64,000 nucleotides of DNA. Origin: Haberlea rhodopensis (Eukaryota > Streptophyta > Magnoliopsida > Lamiales > Gesneriaceae). The stretch lies in NCBI GenBank assembly GCA_907163345.1, contig CAJQUN010000003.1, positions 24,567,879 to 24,631,878 of the forward strand, in the 5' to 3' direction. Position 1 is the stretch's first letter. Each line of letters opens with the position of its first letter. A program made the translations under genes and the position numbers. A model generated the notes under the pieces. That model was not told the DNA's origin. It was given only the letters and a program-made list of their open reading frames with translations, and ran no database searches. Of this stretch, positions 36,059 to 47,670 are shown piece by piece.

Positions 36059-38800
36059 TTAAGAGTAATATCTTCTAAGGTGAAACGCGTTACAGGGTCT
36101 CTTAAGCTTTCTTCCCTCTGCATCTTCCAAGTAGTATGCCCTGGAGCTCATCTTTTGAACTACTTTGTAGGGTCCTTCCCATTTATGGTCAAGTTTCCTG
36201 ACTTCCGTTGACTGAACTTTTTTGAGTACAAGGTTTCCGACCTGGAAACTCCGAGGAATCACTCGTTTGTTATATGTCTTGATACCCTCTCTCTTTTTTC
36301 GCATATCATATCCAGATCTAAAGCTCGACGTTCATCGTCGTTACTGTCATATGCATGTACCCTAGCCGAGGTCGCTCCTATCTGTGCTGGAAAGACTGCT
36401 TCCGAATCGCAGACCATACTGAAGGGTGTCTCCCACGTAAGGGTTTGGGGCGTAGTTCGGTAAGCCCATAGTACACTAGGAAGTTCATCAGCTCAGTCTT
36501 TCCCCACTCCATATAACTTTGCCTTCAATGCTTGCACTATAGATCGGTTGGTGATTTCGCCTGCCCATTGCTCTGAGGGTAGGCCACGGAGGTAAAGGCC
36601 TGCTCAATCTTCATCTCTTGGCACCAGATGGTCATCTTTCATCCTTGGAATTGTCTCCCATTGTCGGAATTCAACTTCATCGGCACCCCAAACCGACATA
36701 CGACATTCTTCCATAAGAAGTTCAGCACATCGTCCTCAATAATCCTGGCTAAGGCCTCAGCCTCAACCCATTTCGAAAAGTAATCCACGGCCACTATTAG
36801 GAACTTCTACTGCTTGGGGCGATGGGGAAAGTCTCATGATATCCATCCCCCACTGGTCGAATGGCAAGCTGCTACCATGGATTTCATGAACTGGGCTGGC
36901 TGTGGTTGGAATTTTCCATGCCTCTGGCAGCCCTCACAAGTAGCCACAACTTTTACTGCATCTCTCCTCAAAGTAGGCCAAAAGTACCCGGTCAGGAGAG
37001 TTTTTTGTGTCAGGGCTAGGTTCCCTAGGTGATCCCCGCAGCAACCCTCATGTATTTCGTGAAGTACATATTTAGCCTCTTCCTCGGTTATGCGCCTAGG
37101 CCCTGCAAAAGATCTCTTGTACAAGATATCCACGGCCAAAGCAAATCTGAAAGCCTGCCTCTTTACCCTCCTTGATTCATTCTTATCCGAAGGCAGCTCG
37201 GAGTTATCAGATATTTTAGGATGGGGGTCATCCAGCTTTCCACACTGGGAGGCTCCAACCCTGAGTGCGTCGATGGTGTTAGCTCGGTCTGGAATACGAC
37301 ATCCCTTTGGCACAAGTGGCCCTAATGATGTGGCCCATTTTGCGAGTTGTTCTGCTTCGTGGTTCTCCTCCTGAGGTACCTGTACTATACTCCACTCAGA
37401 AAAGTTTTCAGACATTTCTTGGATTGCTTTCAAATATTCCATTAATTTCTCGCTCTTGACCTCAAAATTCTCCTTCACCTGCTGGGCTGCTAGTTGGGAG
37501 TCAGAATGAAGGACTACCCTACTAGCGCTTACATCCCGAGCTAATTTGAGCCCGGTTAGTACTGCATCGTACTCTGCCTCGTTGTTGGAAGCCCGGAAGT
37601 TCCAACTTGACCACAATTTTTATCTTCTCGCCAGTCGGAGAGATCAATATTATTCCGACTCTGCAACCCTTGCTGTTCAAGGACCCATCAACATACACTT
37701 TACATGCCTCTTCCTGCTTGGATCCGATCATCTCTGCCAAAAAATTGGATAGTGCTTGACATTTAATAGATGTCCTAGGCTGGTAGGATATGTCATATTG
37801 ACTAAGCTCAATCGTCCACTTCACCAGCCTTCCTGATACATCGGGATATGTCATGATCCTCGCCATTGGACTATTTGTTAATACCGAGATGGGCTGGGAC
37901 CAAAAATATGGTCTCAGCCACCTTGCAGTTATAACCAAAGCTAATGCCAGCTTCTCTACCTGTGGGTACCTTAGATCCGCCCCTCAAAGAGCATGGCTGA
38001 CATAATAAACAGGTTCTTGGTCTGCTTCTTCGTGTTTGATCAATACTGAGCTGACTGCATGCTCTGTGGCCGAGAGGTAAACCCACAACTTTTCTTCGGG
38101 ATCAGGTTTGACCAACACAGGTAGCTCGGCTAAATGCTTCTTTAAGTCGGCAAAGGCCTTCTCACATTCTTGTACTGGTCTTACCTTTTCTGGATTGACC
38201 TCAATTCCTTTGTCTGTCACCATGAAACCTGAAAACTTCCCACTCCTCACTCCAAACACACATTTAGCAGGATTCAACTTCAGCCCGAACTTGTTTAGGG
38301 TAGCAAATGTTTCCTCCAAGTCAAGTATGAGATCTAACCTGCTCCTTGATTTCACTAGTATATCATCGACATATACCTAAATATTTCGCCCCGCTTGTCA
38401 TTCGAATACCTTATCCATCAATCTTTGATACGTAGCCCCGGTGTTTTTAAGGCCGAAAGACATGACTAGGTAGCAGTATGTTCCTTCTCAGGTGATTAAA
38501 CTGACTTTGTCCTGATCCTCCTTGGCCAAGGGAATCTGGTGAAACCCTTGATAAGCATCCATAAAGCACAATAACTCATACCCCGATGTGGAGTCCACGA
38601 GCTGATCAATGCGAGGCAAAGGGTAACAATCTTTGGGGCAGGCTTTGTTCAGATCTCTTAAGTCAATGCACATCCTCCACTTTCCGGATGACTTTGACAC
38701 TAAGAATACGTTGGAGAGCCAGATTGGAAACTGCACTTCCCTAATTTGCCCAGCTTTTAACAAGGTTTGGACTTCCTTTGTTCAGATCTCTTAAGTCAAT
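36059..38800 (-). pseudogene. Tat gypsy reverse transcriptase, RNase H and integrase relic
   Basis: Minus strand. Reverse transcriptase shows CIDLRDLNKACPKD, DAYQGFHQI and YVDD, with a stop just before YVDD. RNase H shows VYVDGSLN, NNEAEYDAVLTGL and HSDSQL. The integrase zinc finger is HEIHEGCCGDHLG ... ATCEGCQRHG. The integrase core is VAVDYFSKWVEAEAL and LNSDNGRQF. The C-terminal end (GNLVLKKVQSTE, KWEGPYKVVQ, LRRYYS) closes at 36059. Several frameshifts and stops prevent a full product. A 24-bp block is duplicated at 38644-38667 and 38777-38800 inside it. Confidence 0.9.
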
Positions 38801-38942
38801 AACTCATAACCTTGTCTTTTTTCGGTTTGAAATGTCTCTTTTTTCTGCTTGGTTACTTTGACCCCCGGATCGACACTCAGTATGTGCTGCGCAGCTTCGG
38901 AGCAAACCCCAGGTCAACTCGACTGAAGACCACGTGAACAAG

Positions 38943-39736
38943 CTAGCATGCTTTGACAAGCACCTCAGCAGATCTTGCTTCAGATTCGCGCTTAGGTTCC
39001 GAAGCCACCCTTGTTGTTTTCTCAGGATGACCCGGGATCAAGATAACCTCGTCCTCTCCTTCCAACATCGCCTGCACTTCTTGTACTCTTTGTGCTCTCT
39101 GTATGAGGTGAACCCCTCGATCCCCCTGATCACCGCTGCCTCCTTCATGTCTTGACCTCTTTACTTCTATTCTTACTGTGTCAGTGTAACATCTCTTTGA
39201 TGACGGTTGGTCCCCATTTACTTCTCCGACCTTCTTCTTGAATGGGAATTTGATTTTCTGGTGGAAGGTAAACGCTATAGCCCTGAACTCGTTCATGGTC
39301 GGCCTTCCTAAAATGATGTTATAGTAGGACTGGGGCTTCCACAATGGTGAAGGAGGTCAACCGAGTCTTCATGCCATCTGCCACGCCCATGGATAGGGGT
39401 AGGGTGATCTGCCCTAGAGGGTACACTGTATGGCCTGCAAAACCAAAAGGAGGAGTAGAGATTTGCTCAAGATGATGCTCACCTAACTCCATCTGCTTGA
39501 AGGCATCCTGGAATAACACATTTACGGAGCTCCCAGAGTCCACAAAGACTCTCCCGACCTCGTAGTTTGCGAGTCGCCCTTATTACGAGGGCATCATTAT
39601 GAGGCGTTTGCACACCTTCCACATCTTGAGGGCTGAAGCTAATCACCACCTCCTCCTCGACATTGACAACCCTTCCTATGCTCAGCATTTTTCTCCTGCT
39701 CAGTAGCTTTCCAGGCTCAGTTTGAATCACCATCAA
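38943..39736 (-). pseudogene. Tat gypsy aspartic protease relic
   Basis: Minus strand. The active-site motif is MDSGSSVNVLF, followed by GFAGHTVYPLGQITLPL and YNIILGRPTMNEFRAIA. Upstream is the gag-protease linker (SFSPQDVEGVQTPHNDALVI). A frameshift separates these blocks near 39540. Confidence 0.85.
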
Positions 39737-41067
39737 TAGCTCCCCCGGAGATCATGTGTGATAAAACCCTGGTGTGGAGAGTTGTTCTTAGGTGGCTCCT
39801 GCTCTTCTGGCCTCCTTATCGGTCCACGGCCCCGTCCCCGACCTTGAAAGGGGACACGGAAATTAGAACGTCCTCCTCTACCCCTTCCTTGATACGCACC
39901 TTGGCCCCTTCCCCGTGAAAGGTTCCCGGAAGGTGCGCTCGATCGAGGCACCGTCTACCTAAATTGGCGACCATTTTGTGGGGTCGGCTCGAGTTCTCAA
40001 TCCAAGTGAAGACACTATTGTGTGTCATGCCCAGATCCTTGATGGAAATCATAGTATTTCTCCGCGGACCCCTTGCTCAGCCCGTCCTCGGCACGAGGTG
40101 ATTTTCGAGGGGTTTGCTCTTCACAAATCCAGACTGTCTCCTCCTTAGAAATCTTTAGAGGTGTAAAGTGGGAGAAACGCCCAAGTCTTGCGTCTTCCGC
40201 GGGCCTTTTTTCTGCAGGCCTAAACTGCTTGTCACCAACTTTAGCACATTCCTTTCTTCTCATTCCCTGAGCTTCCTCAATGTCGATATACTTCTCAGCT
40301 TGTGTCAGTAAATCATCATACGTGACGGGGGGTATCTTGACCAAGGACCGAAAAAACTCCCATGCCCTCAGGTCCTGGGTGAATGTGCTGATCAAAATTT
40401 CTGATGGGCAAGCATGCACCTCCAGACTAGCGACATTAAAGCACCAAATATACTCTCGAAGGGGCTCGCCATCTACTTGTCTCATCTCAAACAGACTTAA
40501 AGAGGTCTTCTTGTACCGCTTATAATTGTTGGGCTGACTTCACCAAGGTGGTGAGGAAAACTTTTCATTTCAGACGGTCCGAGTAGCAATGTAACATGGA
40601 AGCGTTCTAAAATCTGCCTAGGTGTTCCTCCGGATCCGTGCTTCCGTCATACTCCCCAGCATTCGGGGGTCGAATTTTTTTGGGAGCTCCTCCCATACTA
40701 TTTCCGGGGAGAATGGAGTGCCCTTCTTCGGGGCGCAAAGCCCCCGATCCCCTTCTTCATTTCTCTGACCTCCTCTCTCAGCTCTTCCACTTCAACCTCG
40801 AGGTTGGGACCTCCAGTGGCTGGCGGGTGAGATGTGTCTACGTGCTCAAGTCGTTCGTTTTCTCAAGCTTTCCCCCCCGGCCGCTTTCAAACCGATCCAT
40901 AGCTTGCTTCATGGCTTTCTCTACTGTTACTGAGATGAGGCGCGTGAGTTGCTCAAAAGTTAGGGCTCCTACCGTCATGCCTGTCATAGGTGGTGGCTCT
41001 TCCAGTTGACCGATGGTGGCCGGTGTTCATTGTCCATCTCCTGGTTCGTTCTCCGCGTGTTTGCCAT
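39737..41067 (-). pseudogene. Tat gypsy gag relic
   Basis: Minus strand. The start is ATG 41067 (MANTRRTNQE), out of frame soon after. The retrotransposon gag core is LREYIWCFNVASLEV, TFTQDLRAWEFFRSLV and TYDDLLTQAEKYIDIEEAQ. Then come RFSHFTPL and a DFHQGSGHDT zinc-knuckle-like region, and a Gly/Arg-rich stretch. It is interrupted by frameshifts. Confidence 0.82.
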
Positions 41068-41099
41068 TTTTATCAACGCCTTATGCTCTATTTCCACAG

Positions 41100-41108
41100 A
41101 CGGCGCCA
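41100..41108 (-). other. Primer-binding site of the Tat gypsy element
   Basis: On the minus strand TGGCGCCGT follows the LTR end after a 2-base gap (AT). It is complementary to the 3' end of plant tRNA-Asp, a common primer of gypsy elements. Confidence 0.78.
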
Positions 41109-41110
41109 AT

Positions 41111-41190
41111 TGTTACCTCGAATTTTGGTAGAGTGTCTTCCTTGGCTAACAATAGCTCCTCCCCTTTTGGGAATGAGCTGTCCTGAGTAA
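41111..41190 (-). repeat. 5' LTR remnant (80 bp) of the Tat gypsy element
   Basis: Aligns to 31342-31415 with about a dozen differences. Homology stops after ATGAGCTGTCCTGAG and Copia gag sequence begins at once, so ~770 bp of this LTR are missing. Confidence 0.8.
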
Positions 41191-41206
41191 TCCTACGTGA
41201 AATTCT

Positions 41207-41624
41207 TGCGGAGGGAATTGTTCTAAGTGATTCATTCCAAGTGGCCGCAATGATTGAGAAGTTGCCTCCGTCATGGAAGGACTTCAAGAATTATATCAAG
41301 CACAAACGGAGATAGATGAATCCTGAAGAACTTGTGGTTCGATTGAGAATCGAAGAGGACAACAGAATTTCCGAAAGGAAATAAAATTGGCACCAACATG
41401 AAGCACGAATGAACTTAGTGGAAAAACCCACCGGAACAAAGCGCAAGTTTGACGGCATGGCCTCCAAATCTGGAAAGACGGAGAAGTTCAAAGGCGAGTG
41501 CTACAAATATGAAAAACCCAATCACATAGCGAATTGTTGGCGTAATAAAGACGATCATGGAAAGGCTATGGATCAGGTTAATGTGACCGAAGAAGATCGT
41601 CTCTCAAATGATTTGATGATCTAG
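41207..41624 (+). pseudogene. Copia gag fragment with damaged zinc knuckle
   Basis: Reads FQVAAMIEKLPPSWKDFKN, ELVVRLRIEEDNRISER (with a stop after ERK), GTKRKFDGMASKSGK, KFKGECYKYEKPNHIANCW. The CCHC knuckle has Tyr in place of the second Cys. The frame ends at 41624 and no protease follows. Confidence 0.82.
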
Positions 41625-43831
41625 TGCTTATCGCTTAATTAGATTGTGTATCTTTGAAAGTAGTAAACTCCAAGAAGGGAGTGATTCTAAATAAATGTAA
41701 TGACGCTATTTGTTGAAAGCAATAAAAATTATATTATTACTTCTTGTATATAATCTTATGGTTTGTGATATGATTGTTAGGATCATTTAAACCATGATTC
41801 GCTGTGCAAATTGTAATGTTAAATATATTGCTTGTGTGGGAACTAGCTAACAAAATTGGCATTTATTTTTTAAAAGAATCGTAACGTCTCTAGAGTTAAA
41901 TTCACAATTATGTTTGTGATGGAAAGATTGTGCAAACTAGAGATGTGGAAAAAGTATTTTGTTACTTTTATCAACACTTGCACATGATATTGTTGTGGCA
42001 TATTCGTTACGAAGCAAAACAAGGCCGTTGAGGTGTTAATACATTAAGAATAAGTTTGCAATCAAATTTAGCAAGAGGTTTCCTGTGAAAAGTTGTGAGT
42101 ATATTATACTTGTGTTGTCTAAGAATTTGACGCTTAAACTTGAATTTGCAAGACAATAAAATGTTGAATTCGAGTTTCTAAGTTTTGTACGATTAAAACA
42201 CAAGTAATGAATCTAAGCTACAAATTTGACTAGGCGTTGTAATATCTCATTTGGTTTATTTTGAATTTCTAAGCTAGTACGCTTATAACATGAATTTTTA
42301 AGATATAAATCTTAAATTCAAGTTTTCTAAGTTAGTGCGCTTAAATTGCAAAGTGTGAACCGAGTTTGAGAATATTATCCAAGTTTCAACTTTTGAGCAA
42401 GTACGCTTAAATCCAAAATTTTCAAGAAATAAAATCTTTAATTTGGATTTGTAAGATGATAATGCTTAGAACTTGAAACACGAAAGTTTGAACACCTGTG
42501 CAATCGTGACTATCCAGAAGTTGTGGGGGTTTACAATTCTATGAGTCAATCACGTACTAAGTACCACATTTAGGCAATGACGAAAAACCTTGTGATTGAA
42601 GGAAAAGAGAGTTTCCTACAATATTTGAAATGTGGGGGTGCTTGGCTAAACTAAAAATATGAAGGCCAAAGTAAAGTCATAATAAACGTCAAATAAAAGA
42701 CATGAAGAGTTTTACAAATCATGTTGTCAAATAGATTAACGAGTGTGACAAATGTACACACCTAAGCATATGTATGCTTGCGTATTGATGATATGCTCAT
42801 TGGGGAAGTAGTTTAGAAATCATCAAGTAACAAAGAAAAATGTTGACGAGATATTTTGACGTGTGTGCATCTAGAGCAATGCTTGGAATTAAAAGTTTCC
42901 AAGACATATGAAGAATGAAATCTCAAGGAATTTCTTGTAAACTTGAAATTTAAGAGCAAAGCTTAAAATTTGAAATTGTGAATTAAAGTTGAGTAGTTCC
43001 CATGGTCTCGAATTTTGTAAGAAATAACGCCGTTAACAATGTTTAAAATTCGATGATGAAAATATCCTAAAAGGATAAAATGATGCTAATGAGGTAATGT
43101 GATTACCAAAACTGAAGATACACTGTTGTGGAAATTCTTTATGCAAAACATATAAAGCTTCTTCGGTCGAGTGGCTTTATAAGTTGTTAGAGAAAAATCA
43201 TGTGCTATGCAACTAAAATATGTTGCGCTAATGCTATATGACAAAATGATATCTAGTGGCATAATCGTGAGTGATTATGTGAAACTGTGGATCCGCATAT
43301 GAAATGATTAACCGACAGATAATGTTGAAGTTTATCGAGGGGAATGATATTAAAACCATATAATCAAAATCTCATAGTGGATACCCAACATTATTGACTG
43401 GAGATCCCAAGATCTAGATCAAGAGGGACAACTATATTATGAGATTGTATAAACACCTTGGAGATCAATCTTCAACTCATTCTTATGATAAGGGGTGTAG
43501 CCTGCAAAAGTGGTACGATAATAGACAAAATGCCTTTAAGGATTCTTAAGACATATAAGAATATGTTTGAGTATAGCGGGATACTCTTCTACGAGATCAC
43601 CTACGTGAGTGCGAAGTGTGGCCGCTTCAAAGATGAAAATCACTTATGAAACCAAGCATGGTCTAAGGCCGGAATGGACACAACGGCAAGAAACTAATAC
43701 GAATGTTAGAATTGTTATGGTGTGGGTTCAATTGTCTAGGTTAACACCAACGACTAAATAGTTCAAGACTATAATAGTTCGTTAAAAGCGCTCAACTATA
43801 TACATGCATTAATTTAATTCATGTGGGTGAT

Positions 43832-44280
43832 TGTTGGAAACTGTGAATTAAAAGAGAAAAAGGACTCGCAATCGATCACGGTTTATTGCGCGATCAATCG
43901 TGAGTGCCAGCGAGTTGAAAAAAAGGAGGGGCGCGATCAATCGCGTCCTGCGCAGGGTTGCACGTTTTCGCGTTTGGTTGCAATTTTTTCATGATTGGAT
44001 GCTTCCAAATGGTGTCTTTTGATGACACTACTTGGTGTACTATATAAGAAATAACACTTGAACAAATTAGAACATGAAAGTTTCAAAATTCACATCATAT
44101 TGAAGATCAAAATTTGAGTAATTTTGTGGATCTTCATCCTTGTTTAATATTCAATGTTTTTAAACCTTTTGTGGTTTAAAGGATTTGTGATTTGAAGTGC
44201 TCCTATCACAAATCATAGTCGTTATATCTTGGGAGACAAATTGTCAATTGAACCGTTAGCACCGTAGCGGTGCAATATTG
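43832..44280 (+). repeat. 3' LTR of the Copia remnant
   Basis: Starts TGTTGGAAACTG right after a purine tract. It contains GCGATCAATCGCG motifs, the inverted block TGGTGTCTTTTGATGACAC, a TATA-like CTATATAAG near 44040, and TGGATTTGTGATTTG-type sequence near 44180. The relic at 53516-53996 shows the same order of blocks. The right end is uncertain. Confidence 0.65.
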
Positions 44281-44389
44281 TCTTAAGGACGAATATTCCA
44301 AATTTCACATCGACATTTCTAATACAAAGTCATTTGTTATTTTTGCTTGCTACTTTCCTGAGATACACACCCATAAATTTTCTACTACA

Positions 44390-45010
44390 GCCGAGTCCGG
44401 CCCAGAGACGCGCATCACCTCGGCAACCGAGGTGAAAAGTCGTCAATTTCAATCCGAGGTGATTATGCCCGGCCCGAGCCCAAACATTTATTTCCCATCG
44501 AGGCAATCATGAGTCATGTGGACGGCCCCGGGTTGAGCCATATCCATCGAGCCATATCCATCTTCCCGGGTTGTGGCCATCTGACACACATATGGTGGTC
44601 CTGGGTACCAGGATTAGGGCTACAGGAGTCGGGCACCTATTAAAGCAAGGCTACATCCATCAACCAATCAGGAGACGATCAAATACACCTTGTACATGCA
44701 GAATATGTAACTGTTATCTGTGGTCCCCTTACATGTGGCTCTCATCCCCGCCCCCCCCCCCCCCCCCCCCCAACAACAGGTATTGTCCCCTAGGTCCCTA
44801 GACAAGCTGTTACAGGTTGTTCCCTCTTCTCTTATAAATTTTAGGTTTGTTAGTTTGAAGAGAGACACATTTTTTATCCTGCAAGTTGATTCTATTATTT
44901 TGCTACTTTCTTTCCAATACTGATTTGATCGTCGGGGGGTTTTTGTCGAAGAACTCCTCTCCGGCTCCCGTCTAACATCTTGTTTTGTAGGATATCTTAT
45001 CCTACCTTCA
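44390..45010 (+). repeat. Probable solo or truncated gypsy LTR
   Basis: Composition and blocks typical of plant gypsy LTRs: GC-richer start, TATA-like CTTATAAATTTT near 44831, AGAGAGACAC transcript-start-like region, then CTGATTTGATCGTCGG...GAAGAACTCCTCTCCGGCTCCC. No second copy in the window, so the ends are approximate. Confidence 0.5.
44751..44771. repeat. 21-base C homopolymer
   Basis: Uninterrupted run of C after CCCCG, inside the gypsy-like LTR. The length may be an assembly estimate. Confidence 0.9.
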
Positions 45011-45045
45011 AGGGGAGAGCTATTGTTTACTTTGAAATACCTCAT

Positions 45046-47670
45046 ACCATATTTTCAGATAACAATACAAGATTTACAGATAATAAAAAATGAATGACGC
45101 AGCTTCAAAAAAATGAATGGCGTTTCTCATTTACATTGTCCATCTCCAATTAAACTACAAAATATTTTATATAGACAATAAATATTTTTTAACCTCATAT
45201 TCAAAAAAATGAATGGCGTTTATATTCACTCCAACACAAAATTATTTCTTATGTTGATTAGCATGGATTGGAAAATTGATAAGCACAAAAGTTATATTAA
45301 TATTATATTATGTATATACTTTTATGTCGTTTTTGTGCTTACGTGAGTTGAGACTTTCTATGTTACTCTATGGGATAATACTCAATTTGCTATTTGATTG
45401 GCCCAAATTAAATTCGGAGAGTGGGTCAACCAATCATTCCCTACATGGGGTAGAGGATATTCCTTACTAGCATATATGCACTAACCCAATGTTAGATCAA
45501 ATGACTAAGAATTGATTTGAGTATGTGGGACCCACACAAATATGTGGACTATATATACTTAAATCAAGTATGAATTATTAGATCTATTATTGTATTATTG
45601 TGGTAATAACTATATATTAGCATCTCATTTCTCGGGGTAGGATAGAAAATTCACGTGAGTTAAATTATACCCGAATTTTGCGGCTATTCATTGAAATTTT
45701 ATTATTTGCATTGTTATCGAAACTCGAAAAAATAAAGAAAATATATGGAAAAGACAACAAAATGATGCCAGATAAGCAAAGCCCCAAAAAGGTGGGGAGA
45801 AGGTCGGTCTAGGTCGAGAAAAATCCGAAAAGAAACCCATAGGCCGTGCCACTGGACAGTAGGGTAGAAACATACGATGCTTCGGAACACGCTGCATGGA
45901 CCCATGTTTGGAGATATAAACAGGTGAACTTCTATTTAACCGAATTAATTCAAAAAATCGATTCAGTTAATTTGAAAATTCGATTAATTTGACATGGATC
46001 AAGAGCAAGGGACCGTACCTTGGTAAGAAATGTGCATGATCATACCTTGGTCCGTGTGTTGAAACGTAGGCTAGTACAAGGTATGAGATCAAGACCCACG
46101 GGCCGTATCTTTGGTCCAAGAGTCCAAAATCAGCAGAACCGCGACTTCGATCTTTTGCAATAATATCATCACGCATAGTGGGATACTTACTTCTTCCTGC
46201 TGTTCTTCCAGTAGAAAGGGTTGGAATGGTTTTGCCCGTATAAATAGCGTGCCAATATAGTTGTTTTTTTGATAATAATTTTAATTGTTTTAATCTCATA
46301 GATCCAAGCTATTCTCGACCAGAATTCTGATTTATTCTCAAAGAAGCGAAGAAATAGATTTCTCATTCCACTCCAATCGATTTAAGAATGCGAGACCCGG
46401 AAATTAAAAAAAATATTCAGATTTCAATCTCTTGCCAATTCAAACTCGATTTTCATAATTTCAGGCATGGTATGACTCTATTTTGAAGGGTTTTTGATTT
46501 GTCTGTATTGATCCTAATAATTATAATTGGTCTATAGTCTATACGATAACGACTTGGACTCATTATTAGAATATATCAAATGTGACAGTCACTGGCTAGT
46601 TTAATCCTGACGGATTCGAGAGTCAAATATCATCTCACTGTATTATTTTTGCCAAAAAATTTGGGGGTCTCTAATTAAAAAGTAACAAAACAAAAAAAAA
46701 CATAAAATTTTGATGATAAGTAAAAAAAAAAAAACTATACTACTAATAATTACAATGCAATCTCTGTCACTTTAAGCAAATATAATCTTGTACATGATAA
46801 ACCCCATCAAATAATAGAGATATGACAATCTTAAAATATTTATTTTAATTTAATATATATTTTAGGTGCAAATACTATACCCTTTTATTTTCAGTTTAAC
46901 GTTTATATTTTTATAAGTTTAAAATATATTACAAAATAGAGGAAATTGCTTATTAATATCACTTTCTGTAACATCTTTCAAATAAATCTATCAAACAATC
47001 TTCGTTCCAACTAAATACACCTTACAAAAAACTTTTTTTGAATAGGTCCATTTTTATTTCTTTATTTATAAGTCTTTTCATTCCATAATTATCATTATTA
47101 TGTAGTATTTTCTATTGTCTTATTTTTCTCAAAGAGTTACTTTGTACATTTTCTTTCAAAAGTGTCACCATCACTGTTGATCGTCACCATAGCTGGCCGA
47201 CACCACAACAAAATTAAGTGCTGCACTGTCAAATTATTTTATTTGAACAAAATCATCTCCATATTCATGTTCACCGCTAGACACTACACATATTTCTCTA
47301 TACACCTCTACTCCAAACAAAGTTTGGACTCTTCAATTAATCAAAATACATCTTTTTTCTCTTTCTCAATTGTGTTGATTTGGTTTTATATTTCTTATGA
47401 ATTTCAAGTTTTGTTGTAATGACCATGTTTGGAGATTTTGAGTGTGAAACCCTAAAAACTACATTGCAATCGAAATGTTCGATGAATTGTCTGAATAAAA
47501 ATCTTGTAATTTTAAACTTTAACAAGGTGGTGTACTTGTGTTGATAATATGACTCATATACTAAAAATGAGAAGATGTAAATTTTGTACGCTACGAGTGC
47601 GGCGGTCTCGCTAAACACCATTCACCTTCGATTCTGTAAAATCAGTATTGCAAGATCATAAATGACATAT
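45046..47670. other. 2.6-kb AT-rich intergenic spacer
   Basis: No gene supported. A repeated phrase (AAAAAATGAATGGCGTT) occurs at about 45107 and 45208. A TATAAATAGCG box with upstream GC-richer sequence (45970-46260) looks like an old LTR or promoter but has no partner. The remainder is A/T runs. Confidence 0.45.

Larger units (their letters stand above)
31342..41190 (-). mobile_element. Ty3/gypsy retrotransposon of the Tat type, decayed, with antisense ORF
   Basis: Order on the minus strand: 5' LTR remnant (41190-41111), primer site, gag, protease, reverse transcriptase, RNase H, integrase, tandem-repeat spacer, an ORF on the opposite strand, and the 3' LTR (32188-31342). A gag-PR-RT-RH-INT order is Ty3/gypsy. 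An extra antisense ORF and tandem repeats between pol and the 3' LTR are known hallmarks of the Tat lineage (Ogre/Retand/Tat). Every coding part has stops or frameshifts. The 5' LTR stops after 80 bp at a junction with Copia gag, so target duplications cannot be checked. Confidence 0.88.
41191..44280 (+). mobile_element. Copia remnant with gag but no recognisable pol
   Basis: Truncated gag (41207-41624), ~2.2 kb without protease, integrase or RT motifs, then a purine-rich ATGTGGGTGAT and an LTR starting TGTTGGAAA at 43832. The 5' LTR and gag start are absent, cut at the junction with the gypsy LTR fragment. The noncoding interior carries degenerate repeats of TCTAAG..AGT.CGCTTA at about 100-bp spacing (42118-42420). 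Confidence 0.7.

Noticed and set aside
45967..46299. A 110-residue minus-strand protein gene
   Set aside because: No domain or compositional sign of a real protein; the region looks like an old LTR or promoter.
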